Below, one piece after another: positions 6,605 to 11,249 of a DNA stretch of 11,249 nucleotides. The notes under the pieces are model-generated. The model saw only the letters and a list, made by a program, of their open reading frames with translations, was not told the origin of the DNA and made no database searches. The DNA is from JBJXFK01 sp046155505 (lineage in GTDB: Bacteria > Planctomycetota > Phycisphaerae > UBA1845 > Fen-1342). Every line of letters starts with the position of its first letter. Position 1 is the stretch's first letter. Made by a program: the position numbers and the translations under genes. Where the stretch lies: assembly GCA_046155505.1 (NCBI GenBank), contig JBJXFK010000354.1, forward strand, positions 1-11,249, read 5' to 3'.

Positions 6605-6610
6605 GGAGGT
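6605..6610 (+). promoter_or_regulatory. Shine-Dalgarno GGAGGT for the propeller lipoprotein
   Basis: GGAGGT ends ten bases before ATG 6621 and supports that start. Confidence 0.7.
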
Positions 6611-6620
6611 AGTACACAAC

Positions 6621-9600
6621 ATGGGTTCACGCTCGTTCAAAGCCCTGAAGCACTCGTTGTTTGCGACAGCCACAGCGCTTTCGCTGGCATCGATGGGCGG
6701 TTGCCCCCAAACTCAGGTGCCAAACCAAGTCAACCAAAACGAAAACACCAACAGTGTTAACGTCAACACCAACAGCAACAACGGTTCGTCCGAGTTGCCT
6801 CGGCCGATCCGTCCGGTCGAAGTGCCGGCGGACAACATCACCGGCGGTGACGGCGGTGTAACGCCCACGCTGCCGGGCAACAACACGAACACCAACAGTG
6901 TCAGCGGCGGCGGCACCGGTACGGGGACCATTTCGGTCACCGCAGTCGGTCCGACCAGCGACACCCGGACGCGCGGTACCGGCAGCGTCTCGGTCGTCTT
7001 CGACCTGCGCGACAACACCGGCGCGCTCAGTAAGGCCGAATTGCTCGTCTCTCGCGACGCGAATGACGACGGCAACGCCGACGGCGATCCGGTCATTCGT
7101 CGCACGATCACAGTGACGCCGGGCCGCAACACGATTCCGTTCAACATCGTCGATCTCGATCCGTTCCTGGCGAACAGCACGGGCAAGTTCATTGTCGGTG
7201 TCGAGGCGACGTCGACTTCGGGACAGGTGGTCAAGAGTTTTGCGGCGGGGTTGGTCGCGATCGACAAGGTCGCGCCGTCCATTGTGCGCTGGATCACCCC
7301 GAACGCAGATCAGCTTTTGAATCATGATGAAAGTGTCGCGCTGTCACTTGAGACGAGCGATAACACACCTCACAGCCTGCAAATCGTGCTCGACGTGGAC
7401 ACCGTCGACGGAAATGGGAATGAGCAAGTGCTCGTTCCGGACTCGCCGATCGCGGCCGGGTCAGGCGTACGTACGTTCAATTCATCGCTTTCGGCGATCG
7501 CGGCCGGAACGTATCGCATTTCGATCAGCGTCGCGGACGAAATCGGCCCCGGAGCATCGGCGTCAGCCCGGCTCGCAGACAACAGCTTGCTCGATGTCGG
7601 CGTGACCGATCGGCTGATTCGCGTCGTGAACCTGAACGAAATTGCGGCACCCGTACCCGGCGGCAGCGGCCGCGGGTTCACATTCCAAGGCTTTAATCCG
7701 AACGACCTGGCCGGTAGCTCGATCGCGGCGATCGACGACATGAACAGCGATGGGCGAGACGAATTCATCGTTGTCTCGCGGTTTGGTAAGCCGTACAACG
7801 TCGTGAGCAACCCCGGTTCGGGCGGTATCGGCTTCGGCGAAGCCTACATGATTTACGGTAATCAGCTTCGCGGAGCGCGCGGCCTGAACGCCGTCGGTGG
7901 CGGAAACGTCGCCGGGCTGTCGTTCGCAGGCATCCGAACTCCCGTTCGCTCCGGACCTGGCGGAAGTCTGTCTGCCAGCGTCGGTTGGACGAAGGGTATT
8001 TCAGACGTGACTGTCGTTCCGGATATGGACGGCGACGATTTCCCCGAGATCGTGTTCAGCTTCCCGCGTGTCGAGTCAATCAGCCTTGCGCAGCAAAATC
8101 CGAACGTCGCGTCGCTCGACCTGCTCGATGGCAGCATCGGCGGTGCCGGAACGCTCGAGTTCGATGCGTTTAATCCGATGGCGAACGCGTGGATTCCGAA
8201 CATCGCGCAGTTTACTCGCGGCGGAATTGTGATCGTGTCCAGTAACAACGGCATCCTGCGCGACGCCCAGACTCTGAATCGCCGCGGCGATCGTGTATTC
8301 GATCTGCATGAAACGGGGCAACTGTTCAACACGATGCAGCGGCCCGGAGTCGAGCCGTTCATTCGCCAATCGCAGCAGGTGATCCCGCCGACGCAGATCG
8401 AGTGCCCAAATCCTGACGATCCGAACGCCCCGATTGAGGTCACGTTTGAAGCGTGGGTCCATTTGTGGGACATCGCGTTCGCGAATCAATCGGCGGGCGG
8501 GTTCCACCAGCCGTTCAACGCCACTCCGGCCGCGCCGCCCCTTGCGAATACGGCACCTTGGCCGTTCCCGCCGGCGCCGGATGTGTTCCCGTTCCTGGGT
8601 TACCCGGATAACATCACCTTTATCGACCCGACCACCATCGACCCGTGCGCTACGGATGGCGACGGCGACGGTCAGCCCGACTCCTGCCAATGGGCGAGTT
8701 TCTGGTTTGTTCACGGCGCAGGCATCCTGCCGTTCCCGTGCGGCGATGCGAGCACCGTCGGCCTTGAGACTTGGGACAACGGCGGCCAAGTGTTCTGGAC
8801 CGGTTTCTATGGTCCGAACGCAAACGTTCGCGAGCACTCGGTCGGTGCTCGTGTTCTTGGCCAGGCAGTCGAAGATGAGTTCGGCACGTCAATTGGCAGC
8901 GATGGCAACTTCCTGTACATCGCCGCACCGAAGCGCACCGCGAACGGAACGCTATACCCGGATGACGTGCCGCTGCTCGATGGCACGCGGGATTCGGCCG
9001 GCGTGGTTTACCAGATGCGAACGCGGGCGTTCCCGAACAACGCGACTGAGACTCGGACGCAGTTGTGGATGGAGCGATTCCTCGTTGACGTCGACACGGA
9101 CGGCGATCCGCAGACGCCGCCCGTCACCCAGTTGAACACTTGGCCCAACATCGATGCGCAGCAGCCGGTGCGTCAGGATACGACGATGCCGGTTCCGCAT
9201 CAGTACATCATCGAGTCGGTCGGCTCGAGCCGATTGCCGGGTGGCGGCGACCAGGAATATGCGAGCGACGGCGGCGAGTGCCCGCCGGGCTTCCCCGACG
9301 ACAACGGGAACGGTTCGATCCCGGCTGGTCTTGATGCTCCGATTTGCATCAACATCAACAGCTACGGCGTCGGAACCGCTGGATATTATGTGAACACGGT
9401 GGCTCAGTATGTTGGCCCGCACCCGGACGCCGAAATCAGCTTTGTCCGCGGCCTGGGTGACTTTGATGGCGACGGTATCCGCGACGTGGCGGTGGGGTCG
9501 GCTCGCGTTCGGCAGAACGTGCTCGCCGGCACCGGCGACGAAGTCGGAGCGTTGTTCATCATTTCGAGCCGGTCGACAGGCTTGGGCGGTGACATCCTGC

Positions 9601-10316
9601 TCGACGAATTCGCGAAGGATCCGTCACAGCGCAATTTGACGGGTGTGATGCTGCTCGGTGCTTCGTCGAACGACAAGCTGGCGCGAGTGATCGACAACGC
9701 CGGCGACGTGAATGGCGACGGTTTCGACGACATCATCGTGGGAGCTCAGGGTGCAACCGGCGCTCCGGGCCAGGCCATCCTGATTTACGGTTCGCCTGAC
9801 TTGAACAGTCCGGCCGGCGGCTGGACGATCTCACAGTTGCTTGCAGCTGAAAGTTCGAGCGGCGCTCCCCGCGCGGCACAGTTTGTCGGCGAAGCGGCAA
9901 ATCACTTGGCGGGAGCGAACGTCGCCGGCGGTGCCGACGTGGACGGTGACAACCTGACCGATCTGCTCATCGCAGCTCCCGGTGCTAACGGCACGCGCGG
10001 TCGCGTCTATCTCGTGTACGGACGCCAGCAGCGCTTCACCGGCTCGATCAATCTCGCCGAAGTTGGAACGCTCGCACTCCCTGGTGCGATCTTCGAGGGT
10101 CGCGCAGCGGGTGACCAGCTCGGCGGCGGCGATGTAAACGTTCCCGGTACCGATCCGGCTGGCGGCGTGACGAATGCGACTTCGCGCGGCGTCACGTTCC
10201 TCGGCGACATTAACGGTGACGGACTGCCGGATTACGCAATCAGCGCCATGCTCGCCGATCCGCTCGGCAAGCAAAACGCCGGCGAGGTGTACTTCCTCTA
10301 CGGTCGCGGCGACTAA
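6621..10316 (+). CDS. Large lipoprotein with Asn-rich linker and seven-bladed FG-GAP (integrin-like) propeller
   Basis: The product is 1231 residues. Residues 1-28 are a signal peptide ending in SMGGC28, a slightly non-canonical lipobox (M25-G-G-C). An Asn-rich linker follows (about 34-54, NQNENTNSVNVNTNSNN) and a Gly/Thr linker to about 102. Residues 103-216 and 217-350 look like two Ig-like beta domains; the first has the loop DANDDGNADGD. Seven blades then follow, with calcium loops at D373-M-N-S-D-G, D468-M-D-G-D, D947-F-D-G-D-G, D1029-V-N-G-D-G, D1106-V-D-G-D and D1196-I-N-G-D-G. Blade 3 (about 751-800, FGTSIGSDGNFLYIAAP) lacks the full acidic loop. Large insertions lie between blades 2 and 3 (about 544-750) and 3 and 4 (about 803-935). 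It is probably anchored on the outer membrane; ligand binding is inferred from the fold. It is the only gene in its transcript, with a promoter and terminator of its own. Confidence 0.88.
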   Translation: MGSRSFKALKHSLFATATALSLASMGGCPQTQVPNQVNQNENTNSVNVNTNSNNGSSELPRPIRPVEVPADNITGGDGGVTPTLPGNNTNTNSVSGGGTGTGTISVTAVGPTSDTRTRGTGSVSVVFDLRDNTGALSKAELLVSRDANDDGNADGDPVIRRTITVTPGRNTIPFNIVDLDPFLANSTGKFIVGVEATSTSGQVVKSFAAGLVAIDKVAPSIVRWITPNADQLLNHDESVALSLETSDNTPHSLQIVLDVDTVDGNGNEQVLVPDSPIAAGSGVRTFNSSLSAIAAGTYRISISVADEIGPGASASARLADNSLLDVGVTDRLIRVVNLNEIAAPVPGGSGRGFTFQGFNPNDLAGSSIAAIDDMNSDGRDEFIVVSRFGKPYNVVSNPGSGGIGFGEAYMIYGNQLRGARGLNAVGGGNVAGLSFAGIRTPVRSGPGGSLSASVGWTKGISDVTVVPDMDGDDFPEIVFSFPRVESISLAQQNPNVASLDLLDGSIGGAGTLEFDAFNPMANAWIPNIAQFTRGGIVIVSSNNGILRDAQTLNRRGDRVFDLHETGQLFNTMQRPGVEPFIRQSQQVIPPTQIECPNPDDPNAPIEVTFEAWVHLWDIAFANQSAGGFHQPFNATPAAPPLANTAPWPFPPAPDVFPFLGYPDNITFIDPTTIDPCATDGDGDGQPDSCQWASFWFVHGAGILPFPCGDASTVGLETWDNGGQVFWTGFYGPNANVREHSVGARVLGQAVEDEFGTSIGSDGNFLYIAAPKRTANGTLYPDDVPLLDGTRDSAGVVYQMRTRAFPNNATETRTQLWMERFLVDVDTDGDPQTPPVTQLNTWPNIDAQQPVRQDTTMPVPHQYIIESVGSSRLPGGGDQEYASDGGECPPGFPDDNGNGSIPAGLDAPICININSYGVGTAGYYVNTVAQYVGPHPDAEISFVRGLGDFDGDGIRDVAVGSARVRQNVLAGTGDEVGALFIISSRSTGLGGDILLDEFAKDPSQRNLTGVMLLGASSNDKLARVIDNAGDVNGDGFDDIIVGAQGATGAPGQAILIYGSPDLNSPAGGWTISQLLAAESSSGAPRAAQFVGEAANHLAGANVAGGADVDGDNLTDLLIAAPGANGTRGRVYLVYGRQQRFTGSINLAEVGTLALPGAIFEGRAAGDQLGGGDVNVPGTDPAGGVTNATSRGVTFLGDINGDGLPDYAISAMLADPLGKQNAGEVYFLYGRGD

Positions 10317-10379
10317 CTTGTAAGTTTGCAAATTCACGCCGCTGGCCGATGGTTGGCGACGTGAACTGAAAGTTACGCG

Positions 10380-10411
10380 AAACCCCGTTCGGCTTGCCGG
10401 GCGGGGTTTTT
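10380..10411 (+). terminator. Rho-independent terminator of the propeller lipoprotein gene
   Basis: AAACCCCG (10380-10387) pairs with CGGGGTTT (10402-10409), with an inner CGG/CCG pairing around CTTG, and the T-run continues to 10411. It lies 63 bases after the stop codon. Confidence 0.88.
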
Positions 10412-10474
10412 GCGTTGACTTTGTGGAGCAGCAGCCCTCGGCTACTTTCTTTGTGTGCGCGGCCTATCTCGCTC

Positions 10475-10508
10475 GGTTCCGCTTGGGTTTCGGTTCCGCT
10501 CGCGTTTC
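10475..10508 (+). repeat. 17-bp tandem repeat, two units
   Basis: GGTTCCGCTTGGGTTTC is followed directly by GGTTCCGCTCGCGTTTC (15 of 17 identical). A partial third copy beginning GGTTTCG follows at 10509. Confidence 0.75.
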
Positions 10509-10548
10509 GGTTTCGTTGAAGCCCTCACGTACGGTCGGGGCTCGGTTT

Positions 10549-10630
10549 CGGCTCGCTGCGCTCGCGGGCACTCGCCAGCGTGTCGCGCTCGGCTCGCCGC
10601 GCTCGCGGTCACTCGCTTGCGCGTCGCGTT
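10549..10630 (+). repeat. 41-bp tandem repeat, two units
   Basis: Units at 10549-10589 and 10590-10630 begin CGGCTCGC and agree at 35 of 41 positions by my alignment. A degenerate third copy appears to start at 10631 (CGGTTTGCCGG). The units are almost purely C, G and T in the leading part, with recurring CGCTCGCGG. Confidence 0.75.
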
Positions 10631-10813
10631 CGGTTTGCCGGCGCAATTCGCGGCGTTGTTTGCAAGCAAACATTCAGCCGCGAGCGCGGTGCGGACGGTC
10701 GCCTCGACTCACGATTTGCGTGAGATTGCCGCCGAAAACGCCGTTTATCATTGCATCCCGCGGCGGGAACGATACGATGCACGAATCGGGATTCATGTCT
10801 GTCATCCGACATT

Positions 10814-10820
10814 GAGAGGG
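10814..10820 (+). promoter_or_regulatory. Shine-Dalgarno for the small membrane-anchored protein
   Basis: GAGAGGG ends five bases before ATG 10826 and supports that start over upstream non-ATG options. Confidence 0.6.
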
Positions 10821-10825
10821 ATAAC

Positions 10826-11248
10826 ATGGGACGGGTAGCAGGGTTTCTGATCACGCTGGCCGTGTTCGGCGGGTTGGCCTGGTATCGCATGAACGCGCGC
10901 GACGCGGCGTTCGACGAGATCGACCATCAGGTCGAGGTCTGCCAGGATCGAATCATCGCCATCCTGAAAGCCGAGAAGGGATTCGACAAATACGGCGAGA
11001 AGGCGCTCGAGGCCTGCGACACCGCGCACGAGCGCGCGATCGACCTGTCCTACACGCAGGGCAGTCGGCGAGTACGGCCCACGTTCGACCCGCGAAAGTA
11101 CGCGACGGTGTTCGGCGAACAAATCGTCAACGTCGGCAAACTCGGGCGGCAAGACAAGGATTACGACCTGTTTCTGCGACAGTTTCAGGTGGATATCGAG
11201 GCTGCGGTAAACACCGGCAAGTTCGACGCGGACAAGCTCGATAGTTAG
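10826..11248 (+). CDS. Small membrane-anchored hypothetical protein
   Basis: The product is 140 residues. Residues 4-20 (VAGFLITLAVFGGLAWY) are a single N-terminal membrane anchor or uncleaved signal; the basic residue before it is R3. The rest is charged and mainly helical in appearance, with two cysteines (C39 and C64) in helical stretches and a less helical segment with RRVRPTFDPRKY (81-92). The start is fixed by GAGAGGG five bases upstream; the frame can be read further upstream only from a non-ATG codon with no binding site. The stop TAG is one base before the window edge, so the gene is complete. I do not recognise the family. Most of the chain probably lies on the far side of the inner membrane. 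Confidence 0.8.
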   Translation: MGRVAGFLITLAVFGGLAWYRMNARDAAFDEIDHQVEVCQDRIIAILKAEKGFDKYGEKALEACDTAHERAIDLSYTQGSRRVRPTFDPRKYATVFGEQIVNVGKLGRQDKDYDLFLRQFQVDIEAAVNTGKFDADKLDS

Positions 11249-11249
11249 T

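Larger units (their letters stand above)
6348..6620. promoter_or_regulatory. Divergent intergenic region
   Basis: This is the only point where transcription directions diverge. On the plus side there is a good promoter (6491-6519, listed separately) and a leader of about 95 bases with a small hairpin GGCGA/TCGCC (6549-6563). On the minus side TATAAA lies about 80 bases before the DUF1015 start and could be a -10 box, but no good -35 matches it. A short inverted repeat TCGAA-CTT-TTCGA (6356-6368) sits directly upstream of the DUF1015 ribosome binding site. Confidence 0.5.
10412..10825. other. Non-coding, repeat-rich stretch
   Basis: Between the terminator and the small plus-strand gene I find no open frame with a ribosome binding site; frames on both strands give low-complexity Arg/Ala/Ser text. 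The stretch contains 17-bp tandem repeats (10475-10508), 41-bp tandem repeats (10549-10630), the palindrome TGTTTGC-AA-GCAAACA (10657-10672), and two short palindromes near the downstream gene (10756-10768 and 10783-10794). Confidence 0.6.

Noticed and set aside
6627..7325. 232-codon minus-strand frame opposite the lipoprotein
   Set aside because: It is antisense to the signal peptide, linker and first beta domain of a well-supported gene; the text is Arg/Val-rich and has no domain.
10423..10815. Overlapping open frames in the repeat-rich stretch
   Set aside because: They translate the tandem repeats into low-complexity text in several frames and lack ribosome binding sites.

Overview
The window is GC-rich, chromosome-like DNA that I would place in the Planctomycetota, most likely a Phycisphaerae-type lineage. 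The clues are a secreted beta-helix protein ending in a dockerin-like pair of calcium loops, an Asn-rich lipoprotein carrying FG-GAP repeats, a full-length PF13451-type zinc-ribbon protein and a DUF1015 protein. This is an inference from protein style, not from a marker gene. I see no rRNA, tRNA, CRISPR array or intact mobile element.

Layout. Positions 1-6347 are read entirely from the minus strand. In transcription order from right to left these are: a DUF1015 protein (6347-5061); a 221-bp spacer with two heptamer repeat arrays and a weak terminator; a DUF456 membrane protein (4839-4306); a relic of hicA whose stop overlaps an intact hicB-like antitoxin (4207-3992); a 417-bp non-coding stretch; a secreted beta-helix/dockerin protein (3574-1829); a zinc-ribbon protein (1771-1178); and two adjacent paralogous membrane proteins (1048-272, and 242 to beyond the left edge). 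Positions 6348-6620 are a divergent promoter region. On the plus strand follow a 1231-residue lipoprotein with a predicted seven-bladed integrin-like propeller (6621-10316), a clear rho-independent terminator (10380-10411), a repeat-rich non-coding stretch with 17-bp and 41-bp tandem repeats, and a small membrane-anchored protein (10826-11248).

How the genes relate. Apart from the paralogous membrane pair and the hicA-hicB relic, there is no obvious shared pathway. Two products are large secreted or surface proteins: the beta-helix/dockerin protein and the propeller lipoprotein. Several others are widespread families of unknown function (PF13451-like zinc ribbon, DUF456, DUF1015). The points most worth a second look are the degraded toxin-antitoxin locus, the heptamer arrays, the heavily elaborated propeller, and the Chlamydia Pmp-like GGA[ILV]/FxxN repeats in the beta-helix protein. 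I found no convincing undescribed multi-gene system.
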